Source of the DNA: Nonomuraea sp. NBC_00507
GTDB taxonomy: Bacteria; Actinomycetota; Actinomycetes; Streptosporangiales; Streptosporangiaceae
Reading direction: 5' to 3'
NCBI RefSeq assembly: GCF_036013525.1
Contig: NZ_CP107853.1
Coordinates: 5,518,001 to 5,582,000, forward strand
Length of the DNA stretch: 64,000 bases
Every line of letters begins with the position of its first letter. The first letter of the stretch is position 1. A program made the translations under genes and the position numbers. The notes beneath the pieces were generated by a model. It made no database searches, was not told where the DNA came from, and was given only the letters and a program-made list of their open reading frames with translations. This document shows, one piece after another, positions 26,524 through 34,497 of the stretch.

Positions 26524-28068
26524 ATGACCGTCACACAGGCCGCACCCCCCGTACGGACTGCCGATCGCGGGCGCGGTGACCACCGCTGGTCCATTCTTGT
26601 CCTGCTCTGCCTGAGCCTGCTGCTGATCACGGTCGACGCCACGGTCCTGCACATCGCGGTGCCCGCGCTCACGGCCGCGCTGGAGCCGTCGGCGGTGCAG
26701 CTGCTGTGGATCATCGACACCTACTCGCTGGTGGTCGCGCCCCTGCTGATCATGTTCGGCACGCTCGGTGACAGATATGGGCGCAAACGGCTGGTCCTGT
26801 GTGGCTTCGTGCTGTTCGGCGTGGCCTCGGCGGCGGCCGCGTTCGCCCCCACACCGCTGACGCTCATCCTGGCCAGGGCGCTGCTCGGTGTCGGCGGCGC
26901 CATGATCATGCCGGCCACGCTCTCGCTCATCCGCCAGGTGTTCACCGACCGGCGCGAGCGGGCCATCGCCCTGGGCGTCTGGAGCGCGGTCGCGGCCGCC
27001 GGGGCGGCCGTGGGGCCGCTCATCGGCGGCGTGCTGGTCGGCGTCTGGTGGGGCGCGGTGTTCCTCATCAACGTGCCGATCCTGCTGGTGCTGCTGCCCG
27101 CCGCCGTACGCCTGCTGCCCGAGTCGCCCGTGCACAAGGGACGGCCCTGGGACGCCGTCAGTGCGGTGCTGTCGGTGCTCGGGATCCTGGCGCTGGCGTT
27201 CGGGCTGAAAGAGGCGGGTTCGGGCAGTCTGATGCCGCTGTGGGCGTCGGCGCTGGTGTTCCTGGCCGGGCTGGCCCTGCTGGTCGTGTTCGTCCGGCGG
27301 CAGACCCGGCTACGGGTGCCGCTGCTGGAAGTCGGGCTGTTCCGGCGGCGGGAGTTCACGACCGGTGTTGCCGGCGTGCTGCTCGGCGTGTTCGCACTGG
27401 TGGGGCTGCAGCTCATGCTCGCCCAATACCTGCAGCTCGTGCTCGGCGACAGCCCGCTGCGTGCCGCCGTGAGGATGTTGCCGCTGGTGTTGTCGGCCAT
27501 CGTCGGCGGGCTCGCCGCGGCCCATATCCTGCCCAAGGTCGGCATGCGGGCCACGATGAGCGGCGGCCTCGGGCTCGTCGCGCTGGCCATGACACCCACG
27601 CTGGGCTGGGGCGTCGAGGGTCACCCCGTCATGCTGGCGATCTGCTTCGTCGGCATCGGGTTCGGCGTGCAGGTGGCGCTGCTGGCCGCCTCCGACACGA
27701 TCATGGCCTCGGCCACGGAGTCCCAGGCGGGCGGAGCCGCGGCCATCGAGGAGACCGCATACGAGCTCGGCGCGGGCATGGGCGTGGCCGTGCTCGGCAC
27801 GATCACCGCGATCGTCTATGCCCCCGGACTGCCCGCCGTGCCCGGAGTGTCTGAGGGCGGCATGGACAAGGCCAGACAGTCACTCGCCGCCGCCGCGCAC
27901 GTCGCGGACGAGGTCGGCGGCAGCGCGGGCGGCGCGCTGCTCGACGCCGCCCGCTGGGCCTTCGTCAACGCCCTGCACACGACCGTGGTCGTGAGCGTCG
28001 TCCTGCTGAGCTTGACCGCCGTCGCGGTGGCCATGCTGCTCAGCCGTGATGACGCGAAGGGAGCGTAG
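26524..28068 (+). CDS. MFS transporter, DHA2 (EmrB/QacA) 14-helix drug exporter
   Basis: A 514-residue protein. Helix 1 has the DHA2 signature LITVDATVLHIAVPAL; motif A is GTLGDRYGRKRLVLCG; motif C-like GVWSAVAAAGAAVGPLIGGV is in helix 5. A long hydrophobic C-terminal half brings the helices to 14, and an extended loop lies near the end (MDKARQSLAAAAHVADEVGG), as in QacA/EmrB-like proteins. It exports lipophilic cations or antibiotics by proton antiport. ATG 26524 has AAGGAGG at ideal spacing, excluding a longer in-frame extension to 26365. DoxX follows 26 bp downstream on the same strand. Confidence 0.93.
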   Translation: MTVTQAAPPVRTADRGRGDHRWSILVLLCLSLLLITVDATVLHIAVPALTAALEPSAVQLLWIIDTYSLVVAPLLIMFGTLGDRYGRKRLVLCGFVLFGVASAAAAFAPTPLTLILARALLGVGGAMIMPATLSLIRQVFTDRRERAIALGVWSAVAAAGAAVGPLIGGVLVGVWWGAVFLINVPILLVLLPAAVRLLPESPVHKGRPWDAVSAVLSVLGILALAFGLKEAGSGSLMPLWASALVFLAGLALLVVFVRRQTRLRVPLLEVGLFRRREFTTGVAGVLLGVFALVGLQLMLAQYLQLVLGDSPLRAAVRMLPLVLSAIVGGLAAAHILPKVGMRATMSGGLGLVALAMTPTLGWGVEGHPVMLAICFVGIGFGVQVALLAASDTIMASATESQAGGAAAIEETAYELGAGMGVAVLGTITAIVYAPGLPAVPGVSEGGMDKARQSLAAAAHVADEVGGSAGGALLDAARWAFVNALHTTVVVSVVLLSLTAVAVAMLLSRDDAKGA

Positions 28069-28094
28069 CTCCCGAGCCATGAGAAAGGTGTGTC

Positions 28095-28793
28095 ATGTCC
28101 CCGTTAGGGCAGACAATTACCGTGAAACAGGTCCTTCGTGATCTTGCCGCTTTAGTCGCCCGCGTCGGAGTGGGCGGCATTTTCTTCGCCAACGGCTGGA
28201 CCAAGCTGGAAAACGGTCTCATCAACACCGGGGCGAGATTTCTCGAGCAGGGCGCGCCCGCGCCCCAAGCCTGGGCAACGGTCACAATGCTCTCCGAACT
28301 CATCGGCGGCGCGCTGCTGATCGCCGGGCTGGCGGTGTCCATCACCGGGCTCATCCTGTTCGCCGAGGCCCTGGCGGTGTTCCTGGTTGCGACGCCGCTC
28401 AACCCGATTACCACGAACGAGCTGATCCTCCTGGGAGCCGCGTCCCTCCTGCTCGCCGCGGTGGGAGCCGGGCGGGTGTCGGTGGACCATATGGTGGTGA
28501 TCCGCCGGAGGGAGTCGGAGGCGGCGGAGGAGTTCGCCGCCGACAACGAGGCGGACCGGGTCATCGCCTCGCTCCGCGCCCCGGACCCGTCCGCCCCGGC
28601 CAAGGCTCCGGAGGACGAACCGCCTTCGGAGGGGTCACCGACCGACGACACGGCCCCGCACCCCCGCCCCCGGGGCCAAGCGGCCGAACCCAAGCGGGGC
28701 GACGACCCGGCACCTGCTCCGGCGCCCGGTGACACGCTGGTGGCGGGCCGCAAGAAACCCGCCCCCCGCGGTCGCCGCCCCAGCGCCGACTGA
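28095..28793 (+). CDS. DoxX-family membrane protein with a long charged tail
   Basis: A 232-residue protein. Residues 15-140 form the four-helix DoxX domain: LARVGVGGIFFANGWTKL, then SELIGGALLIAGLAVS, then FLVATPLNPITTNELILLG. The final 85 residues are Pro/Glu/Asp/Lys-rich, without hydrophobic segments, and probably disordered in the cytosol; most DoxX proteins lack this tail. DoxX proteins have been linked to oxidative-stress protection and thiol balance in mycobacteria. GAAAGG lies before ATG 28095. It probably shares a transcript with the exporter upstream. Confidence 0.87.
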   Translation: MSPLGQTITVKQVLRDLAALVARVGVGGIFFANGWTKLENGLINTGARFLEQGAPAPQAWATVTMLSELIGGALLIAGLAVSITGLILFAEALAVFLVATPLNPITTNELILLGAASLLLAAVGAGRVSVDHMVVIRRRESEAAEEFAADNEADRVIASLRAPDPSAPAKAPEDEPPSEGSPTDDTAPHPRPRGQAAEPKRGDDPAPAPAPGDTLVAGRKKPAPRGRRPSAD

Positions 28794-28807
28794 CCCACTC
28801 TCGCGAG

Positions 28808-28847
28808 GTCGGCGTCCCCGCCCGCGCTGCGTGCGGGGCCCGCCGAC
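28808..28847. terminator. Bidirectional terminator between DoxX and EamA genes
   Basis: GTCGGCG-CCCCGC (28808-28821, one unpaired base) pairs with GCGGGG-CGCCGAC (28833-28847, two unpaired bases) around an 11-nt loop. The two flanking genes converge on it. Confidence 0.65.
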
Positions 28848-28863
28848 GTGCTCTGAGCCCGGC

Positions 28864-29787
28864 TCAGGCGGCCGGGGCGGTGGCGCGTTCGCGGGACCGC
28901 CTCAGGGCGCCCTGCGTGAGAGCGATGGCGGCGAGGATGATGACCGCGCCCACGGGCTGGTTCCAGCTGATCGTCTCGCCCAGCACCACCACGCCGGACG
29001 CCGCCGCGAACACCGGCAGCAGGTACGTCACCGTCGACGTCGTCGTCACTCCCGCCCGCGCCTGCACCCAGTACAGCAGCAGATACGCCAGCCCCGTCCC
29101 GAGCCCGCCGAGGGCCGCGAGACTCCACCACACCTGGGCAGGCGCCCCGAAGTCCACCAGCGGCACCCCCGCCAGCACCGTGACGGCGGCGAGCTGGAAG
29201 GTCCCCGCGACGAGCTGCCCGGTCGCCAGCGCCACAGCGGGCTCAGGACGGCGCCCGGTGATGAACCGCCCCATGTACGCGCCCCCGACCCCGTAGCACA
29301 GCGCCGCGCCGAAGCAGGCCAGGCTGCCGCCCAGTTGCCCGCCGTCCATCGGCTGCCACACCCCGAGCACCACCATGACCCCGGCGAATCCCAGCCCGAG
29401 CCCCGTCACCCGGCCGGGCGTCGATCGCTCGGCACGCAGCATGAGCGTGAAGGCCAGCGTGCACAGCGGCGTCGTGGCGTTCCAGATCGCGGCCACGACC
29501 GACGAGACGTACTGCTCGCCGTACGCGAACAGCGTGAAGGGGAGCGTGGTGAGCACCACGGACGCGATGAGGAAGTGTCCCCAGAGGCGGGGATCGCGGG
29601 GGAGCGTCCGCCGGGAGATCGCGAGCGCGACCAGCAGGACGGCGGCCCCGATGGCCATCCGGCCGAACGACACCTGCAGCGGATGGAGCGACCCCACCGC
29701 GACCTTGATGAAGAAGAAACTGTTGCCCCAGATGGCCGCCAGCACCAGGAATCCTGGCAGCCACCCCGTCAGGGTCTTGCTCCGCAC
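28864..29787 (-). CDS. EamA/DMT-family metabolite exporter
   Basis: A 307-residue membrane protein with ten helices in two EamA halves. LVLAAIWGNSFFFIKVAVG and HPLQVSFGRMAIGA mark the first repeat; GSLACFGAALCYGVGGAYMGR and the terminal VTYLLPVFAAASGVVVLGET with IILAAIALTQG mark the second. Substrates in the family include amino acids and other metabolites; none is indicated here. GTG 29787 is chosen because GGGAGG lies seven bases upstream; ATG 29811 in the same frame is possible. A perfect 16-bp palindrome at 29844-29859 lies just upstream. Confidence 0.88.
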   Translation of the reverse strand: MRSKTLTGWLPGFLVLAAIWGNSFFFIKVAVGSLHPLQVSFGRMAIGAAVLLVALAISRRTLPRDPRLWGHFLIASVVLTTLPFTLFAYGEQYVSSVVAAIWNATTPLCTLAFTLMLRAERSTPGRVTGLGLGFAGVMVVLGVWQPMDGGQLGGSLACFGAALCYGVGGAYMGRFITGRRPEPAVALATGQLVAGTFQLAAVTVLAGVPLVDFGAPAQVWWSLAALGGLGTGLAYLLLYWVQARAGVTTTSTVTYLLPVFAAASGVVVLGETISWNQPVGAVIILAAIALTQGALRRSRERATAPAA

Positions 29788-29843
29788 GCACGCCTCCCGT
29801 CGATGAACCATCGCGAGCGTAGTGATCGGAGCCCCGGAGCGCG

Positions 29844-29859
29844 TAGGGATATATCCCTA
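29844..29859. promoter_or_regulatory. Perfect 16-bp palindrome upstream of the EamA gene
   Basis: TAGGGATATATCCCTA is exactly self-complementary. It lies 57 bp upstream of the chosen EamA start and about 63 bp downstream of the sthA stop. Its A+T core could also be part of the promoter. A dimeric repressor site is the most likely reading; the cognate factor is unknown. Confidence 0.6.
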
Positions 29860-29922
29860 TTTCGGGACCTCAGATCGCGAAGCCAACCAGACGTGGACCT
29901 TCACGGAGGAAGAGGGCCCGGC

Positions 29923-31338
29923 TTACATGCCTGCCGTGAGCCGGGCCACCACCCGCATCTTGTTCATCGCGTCCAGCGCCGCCACCTTGTACGACTCCGC
30001 CAGCGTCGGATAGTTGAACACCGCGTTGACCAGGTAGTCCACGTTCCCGCCGCACCCCATCACGGTCTGCCCGATGTGCACCAGCTCCGTCGCCCCCGTG
30101 CCGAACACGTGCACGCCGAGCAGCCGCCGGTCCTCGGAGGACACCAGCAGCTTGAGCATCCCGTAGGAGTCGCCGATGATCTGCCCCCTGGCCAGCTCCC
30201 GGTAGCGCGAGATGCCCACCTCGAACGGGATCTTGTCCCGGGTCAGCTCGTCCTCCGACTTCCCGACGAAGCTGATCTCCGGGATCGTGTAGATCCCGAT
30301 CGGCGGCAGGTCGGCCAGCTCCTCGACCGGCTCGCCGCACGCGTGCTGGGCGGCCAGCCGGCCCTGCTCCATGGAGGTGGCCGCGAGCGCCGGAAAGCCG
30401 ATCACGTCGCCGACCGCGTAAATGTGGGGGACGGGCGTGGCGTAGTTGTCGTCCACCGCGATCCTGCCCCGCGCGTCGGCGGCCAGGCCCGCCGCCTCCA
30501 GGCACAGCTCGGAGGTCTTGCCCTGCCGCCCCGCCGAGTACATGACGCAGTCGGCCGGGATCTTCTTGCCGCTCTCCAGGAGGGTCAGCGCGCCGCCCGG
30601 GCGGCGCTCGACGGCGGCCACGTTCTCGCCGAACCTGAAGGTCACGGCCAGGTCCCGCAGGTGGTACTTCAGCGCCTCGACGATCTCCAGGTCGCAGAAC
30701 TCCAGCATGCGCTCGCGCCGCTCCACGACCGTCACCTTGGTGCCGAGCGCGGCGAACATGGAGGCGTACTCGATGCCGATGACCCCGGCGCCCACGACGA
30801 CGAGCGTCTCGGGCACCCGCTCCATGTGGAGGATCGCGTCGGAGTCGATGACCGTGCTGCCGTCGAACTCGACGCTGTCCGGGCGGGCCGGCGAGGTGCC
30901 GGTGGCGATGACGATCTTGTCCGCGGTGATCTTCTTCTCCGCGCTCTCGTCATCGTCATGGATGATGCCGATCGTGTGCGGGTCCAGGAACCGGCCGGTG
31001 CCGTGCAGGACGGTCACGTGGTTGCGGGCCAGCTGGCTGCGGATGACCTGGATTTCCCTGCCGATGACGTGCTGTGTGCGCATCCCCAGGTCCGCGACCG
31101 TGATCTCCTCCTTGACGCGGTAGCTGGCGCCGTACAGCTCGCGCTGGTTGAGCCCCGTCAGGTAGAGGACCGCCTCACGCAGGGTTTTGGAGGGGATCGT
31201 GCCCGTGTTGATGCACACGCCGCCGATCATGTGCTTTTTCTCGACTATCGCGACGCGCTTGCCGAGTTTCGCCGCCGCGATCGCGGCCTTCTGCCCACCA
31301 GGTCCGGAACCCAGGACCACAACATCAAAGTCCGCCAC
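29923..31338 (-). CDS. sthA: Soluble (Si-specific) pyridine nucleotide transhydrogenase
   Basis: A 471-residue flavoprotein of the disulfide-reductase fold. The N-terminal FAD site is [20 protein letters not shown]. The position of the redox disulfide reads [10 protein letters not shown]: Cys42 is present but the second Cys is Thr47, the pattern of SthA rather than of lipoamide or mercuric reductase. [20 protein letters not shown] is the NAD(P) site, [11 protein letters not shown] the second FAD site, and the dimerisation domain has the YSxPE-like [11 protein letters not shown]. The reaction moves hydride between NADPH and NAD+. The start is GTG 31338. Neighbours give no special context. Confidence 0.93.
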   Translation of the reverse strand: MADFDVVVLGSGPGGQKAAIAAAKLGKRVAIVEKKHMIGGVCINTGTIPSKTLREAVLYLTGLNQRELYGASYRVKEEITVADLGMRTQHVIGREIQVIRSQLARNHVTVLHGTGRFLDPHTIGIIHDDDESAEKKITADKIVIATGTSPARPDSVEFDGSTVIDSDAILHMERVPETLVVVGAGVIGIEYASMFAALGTKVTVVERRERMLEFCDLEIVEALKYHLRDLAVTFRFGENVAAVERRPGGALTLLESGKKIPADCVMYSAGRQGKTSELCLEAAGLAADARGRIAVDDNYATPVPHIYAVGDVIGFPALAATSMEQGRLAAQHACGEPVEELADLPPIGIYTIPEISFVGKSEDELTRDKIPFEVGISRYRELARGQIIGDSYGMLKLLVSSEDRRLLGVHVFGTGATELVHIGQTVMGCGGNVDYLVNAVFNYPTLAESYKVAALDAMNKMRVVARLTAGM

Positions 31339-31445
31339 ATCATACAGTCTGGGGGCGGCATGTTAACGGGGAAAGACCTGTACGGGAGACTCTGCCACTT
31401 GTTGCGCGCTTTCACCCAGGTCGCCGGGCGCGGTCATCACCTGCG

Positions 31446-32294
31446 TCACCGGCCGGGCCGCGTGGTGAACCACACCTCGTCGCCCGGCCTGAGCTGGGCG
31501 GCGAGCGCCAGATCCGCGGCGCGTACGACGCCGATCACCGGATAGCCGCCGGTCGGCGGGTGGTCGGCCAGGAACACGATGGGCTGCCCGCTCGGTGGCA
31601 CCTGGATCGCCCCGGCGACCATGCCTTCGCTCGGCAGCTCGCCCTCCTTCGCCCGGGCCAGCTCCGGCCCGTGCAGGCGCACGCCGACGCGGTTGCTGTC
31701 CTGGCTCACGGTGTAGGGCCGCGCGCACATGTCCTCCAGCGCCTCGGGCGTGAACCAGTCGTCGCGCGGCCCCGGCAGCACCCGCAGCACGGCCGGTCGC
31801 TGCTCCGGCAGCGGCGCCATGTCCACCGCGATCACGCCCTCCGGCCGGCCCACCGGCAGCAGCGCGCCCGCCCGCAGCGGCTCGGGACCCAGCCCCGAGA
31901 GCGAGTCGGTGGAGCGGCTGCCGAGCACCGGCTCGACGGCGATCCCGCCGCGCACCGCCAGATACGTCCGCAGGCCCCGCTCGGGCATCCCCAGCCGCAG
32001 CTCCGCCCCCTCAGGAACCCAGAACGGCACGCCCATGCCCGCGCCCCGGACGGGACCGGCCGGCACGGGCGCCCCCGCCAGCGCCACCCACGCCCCCGCG
32101 CGGAACCGCAGCCGCGCCATGCCCAGCGTCAGCTCGATCCCCGCCATCCCTTCGGCGTTGCCCACGAGCCGGTTCGCCAGCCGCAGGCTCGCCGCGTCCG
32201 CCGCCCCCGAGTGCGGCACCCCCAGGTGGGCGTACCCGGGCCGCCCCAGATCCTGAACGGTCGCGTACGGGCCAGGCGCCAGGATCTCGATCAT
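31446..32294 (-). CDS. pxpC: 5-oxoprolinase subunit C (biotin-dependent carboxyltransferase family)
   Basis: A 282-residue protein of the KipA/AHS2 family. Motifs in order: GPYATVQDLGRPGYAHLGVP, then HSGAADAASLRLANRLVGN, then IELTLGMARLRF, and the late DSNRVGVRLHGPEL and SEGMVAGAIQVPPSGQPIV. With PxpA and PxpB it converts 5-oxoproline to glutamate at the cost of ATP, a damage-repair step for spontaneously cyclised glutamate/glutamine. ATG 32294 overlaps the pxpB stop (ATGA), so the chain B-C is translationally coupled. Length is typical. Confidence 0.94.
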   Translation of the reverse strand: MIEILAPGPYATVQDLGRPGYAHLGVPHSGAADAASLRLANRLVGNAEGMAGIELTLGMARLRFRAGAWVALAGAPVPAGPVRGAGMGVPFWVPEGAELRLGMPERGLRTYLAVRGGIAVEPVLGSRSTDSLSGLGPEPLRAGALLPVGRPEGVIAVDMAPLPEQRPAVLRVLPGPRDDWFTPEALEDMCARPYTVSQDSNRVGVRLHGPELARAKEGELPSEGMVAGAIQVPPSGQPIVFLADHPPTGGYPVIGVVRAADLALAAQLRPGDEVWFTTRPGR

Positions 32295-32905
32295 GCCCGC
32301 TCGAACCGCACGCGCATGCCCGGACGGAACAGCGACGGCGGGTCCGCCTCCACGTCCCACACCCGCACGGATGTGCGCCCCAGCAGCCGCCACCCGCCGG
32401 GTGAGGCACTCGGATAGACCGCCGAATACGGCCCCGCGATCGCCACCGACCCGGCGGGCACCGACGTGCGCGGCGTGTCCAGCCTGGGCGTCCGCAGCAC
32501 CGGATCCAGCCCGGTGAGGTAGGCGAACCCCGGCGCGAAGCCCAGCCACCCCACCACCAGCTCCCGCCCGGCGTGCCGCTCGATCACCTCGGTCACGGGG
32601 ATGCCGGCCAGTGCCGCTACGGAATCGAGATCCGCGCCGTCATAGACCACGGGAATCGTCACGACCGGTCCCTCGGCCGCTCCGGCCTGCTCCTTGCCGC
32701 GCTCCAGCGCCACGAGCGCCTCCAGTCGCGCACACAGCCGCGCCTGGTCCACGCCCGGAGCCACCACGAGGACGGTGTCCGGGCCCGGCACGATCTCCAC
32801 GACGCCCTCGGGCCTGTCGTCCCGCAGCGCCGCGTCCAGCCGGTGCGACAGCTCCAGAGAACCCGTCTCCACGAGCAGCCCGTGCTCCCCGGCCATCCGG
32901 ATCAC
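32291..32905 (-). CDS. pxpB: 5-oxoprolinase subunit B (KipI/AHS1 family)
   Basis: A 204-residue protein. VVTIPVVYDGADLDSVAALA and the hallmark VVGWLGFAPGFAYLTGLDP are followed by RLDTPRTSVPAGSVAIAG and YPSASPGGWRLLGRT, all typical of PxpB/KipI. GTG 32905 overlaps the pxpA stop codon (GTGA), giving coupled translation in the order A-B-C. It forms the ATP-using complex with PxpC. Confidence 0.94.
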   Translation of the reverse strand: MIRMAGEHGLLVETGSLELSHRLDAALRDDRPEGVVEIVPGPDTVLVVAPGVDQARLCARLEALVALERGKEQAGAAEGPVVTIPVVYDGADLDSVAALAGIPVTEVIERHAGRELVVGWLGFAPGFAYLTGLDPVLRTPRLDTPRTSVPAGSVAIAGPYSAVYPSASPGGWRLLGRTSVRVWDVEADPPSLFRPGMRVRFERA

Positions 32906-33657
32906 GCGAAGGCCTGCAGGACCACTCCTGCCCCCAGCAACGCGTCCCGCACCCCCTGCGCCAGCCGGACGGCGTCAGGCGTGTCTCCGTGGACGCAGAT
33001 GGAGCGGGCGGAAATCGGTACGGAACTCCCGTCCACGGCCGTCACAGAGCCCTCCACGGCCATCTGGAGGGCACGCTGGGCCACCGCCGCGGCGTCGTGG
33101 AGCACGGCGCCCGGCTCCCTGCGCGGCACGAGCGTCCCGGCAGAGGTGTAGGCGCGGTCGGCGAACGCCTCGTTCACCGTCGGCACGCCCTCGGCCGCCG
33201 CCACCTTGTGCACGACCGAGCCCGGCAGCGTGAGCACCGGCAGGGAGGGGTCGTAGTCGGCGACCGCGTCGATCAGCGCCGCCGCCTGGACCTCGTCGCG
33301 GACGACCCGGTTGTAGAGCGCGCCGTGCGGCTTGACGTACGACACCCGGCCGCCCATCGCTCTGGCGATGCCGTCCACGGCCGCGAGCTGGTAGAGGACC
33401 TCCGCGCACAGCTCCTCGGGCTCGACGTCCATCTCCCTGCGGCCGAAGTGCGCCAGGTCGCGGTAGGACACCTGGGCCCCGATCGTCACGCCCCGGTCCA
33501 CGGCCGCGGCGCAGGTGCGCCTGATCGTGACGGGATCGCCGGCGTGGAAGCCGCAGGCCACATTGGCGCTCGTGACGATGTCGAGCAGCGCGAGGTCGTC
33601 GCCGAGGCGCCAGATGCCGAAGCCCTCGCCCAGGTCCGCATTGAGGTCGATCACCAT
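32902..33657 (-). CDS. pxpA: 5-oxoprolinase subunit A (LamB/YcsF family)
   Basis: About 251 residues. IDLNADLGEGFGIWRLGDD opens the family fold; VTSANVACGFHAGDPVTIRR is its strongest signature; VSYVKPHGALYNRV and SICVHGDTPDAV complete the active-site barrel. It receives the activated oxoproline from PxpBC and opens the ring. ATG 33657 gives the family's usual length; ATG 33684, with GAGG upstream, would add nine residues. It is first of the pxpABC operon, downstream of the thioesterase on the same strand by 10-40 bp. Confidence 0.94.
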   Translation of the reverse strand: MVIDLNADLGEGFGIWRLGDDLALLDIVTSANVACGFHAGDPVTIRRTCAAAVDRGVTIGAQVSYRDLAHFGRREMDVEPEELCAEVLYQLAAVDGIARAMGGRVSYVKPHGALYNRVVRDEVQAAALIDAVADYDPSLPVLTLPGSVVHKVAAAEGVPTVNEAFADRAYTSAGTLVPRREPGAVLHDAAAVAQRALQMAVEGSVTAVDGSSVPISARSICVHGDTPDAVRLAQGVRDALLGAGVVLQAFA

Positions 33658-33693
33658 GGCACCATCATGGCAACTCTCCGTCATCTTGGCGCC

Positions 33694-34482
33694 TCATCGC
33701 GGCGCGACGAACAGCGTCTGAGTCGCCGTGCCCACCTGGCCGGCCTCGTCATACAGGGTGGAGCGGGTCAGCCCACGGCCGGACGGGCCGATGACGGTCT
33801 CGGCGTCCATGCAGATCCACTCGCCTTCCGGGGAGCGGAACAGGGAGATCGTCAGGTCCACGTTCACGAACACGTGGGTGGCGAAGTCGAGGGCGAAGCT
33901 GACGCCGTTGCCGCTGTCGGCGAACACCGCCAGGCGCTCGAGCGGGGTCATCTCCTCGCCCTCGACCAGCGGGATCGTCAGCCTGCCCCACACCGTGGCC
34001 GGGCCGAGCTCCATGGGGCCGCCGGCGACGAAACGCCAGTCGAGCGCCCTGCCGTACCCGAAGCCGGAGCCCAGCCACGAGCGCGCCTGCGCCCCCGTGC
34101 CGCTCCCGTGCGGCGGCACGGGGGCGGGCGGGCCGGGGACCGGCGTCGCGGGCGTGCCGGCCTCGCGGAGCTCGCGGATGCGCCAGGCGCTCGCCCTGGC
34201 GTACTCGCGGCCGCCGGACGACACGCTCGCCGTGAGGCACTGGACGCGCTTGCCGTCGCGCGCCACCTCGGTCGCGATCTCCAGCTCGGCCACCGGCACC
34301 GGCGCGAACACGTCCACCACCAGCCTGGACAGCTCCAATCCCGGGCGCGGCGCGGCACGGGCCAGCTCGTGGACGATGAGAGCGGTGACCGGGCCCATGT
34401 GCTGGGTGGCCGGGTCCCAGGGACCCTGCGTGTGCTCGGACGCCAGGTAACGGCCCTCTGCGAGGCGGACGTACATCGACAT
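33694..34482 (-). CDS. Thioesterase-family protein (double hotdog, acyl-CoA thioesterase-like)
   Basis: A 262-residue protein. The N-terminal hotdog has TQHMGPVTALIVHELARAAP and LSRLVVDVFAPVPVAELEI; after a Pro/Gly-rich linker (around 115-130), the second has LDWRFVAGGPMELGPATVWG and FVNVDLTISLFRSPEGEWIC. This arrangement is typical of TesB-like thioesterases widely found in actinobacteria. It would hydrolyse acyl-CoA or related thioesters. ATG 34482 lacks a Shine-Dalgarno sequence but follows TAGAAT by nine bases. It may share a transcript with pxpABC. Confidence 0.85.
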   Translation of the reverse strand: MSMYVRLAEGRYLASEHTQGPWDPATQHMGPVTALIVHELARAAPRPGLELSRLVVDVFAPVPVAELEIATEVARDGKRVQCLTASVSSGGREYARASAWRIRELREAGTPATPVPGPPAPVPPHGSGTGAQARSWLGSGFGYGRALDWRFVAGGPMELGPATVWGRLTIPLVEGEEMTPLERLAVFADSGNGVSFALDFATHVFVNVDLTISLFRSPEGEWICMDAETVIGPSGRGLTRSTLYDEAGQVGTATQTLFVAPR

Positions 34483-34491
34483 AGAAGGGAG

Positions 34492-34497
34492 ATTCTA
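34492..34497 (-). promoter_or_regulatory. Possible -10 element before the thioesterase gene
   Basis: TAGAAT on the minus strand, nine bases before ATG 34482. Its first three bases are the TAG stop codon of the upstream unknown gene, so terminator and promoter information overlap. Confidence 0.45.
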
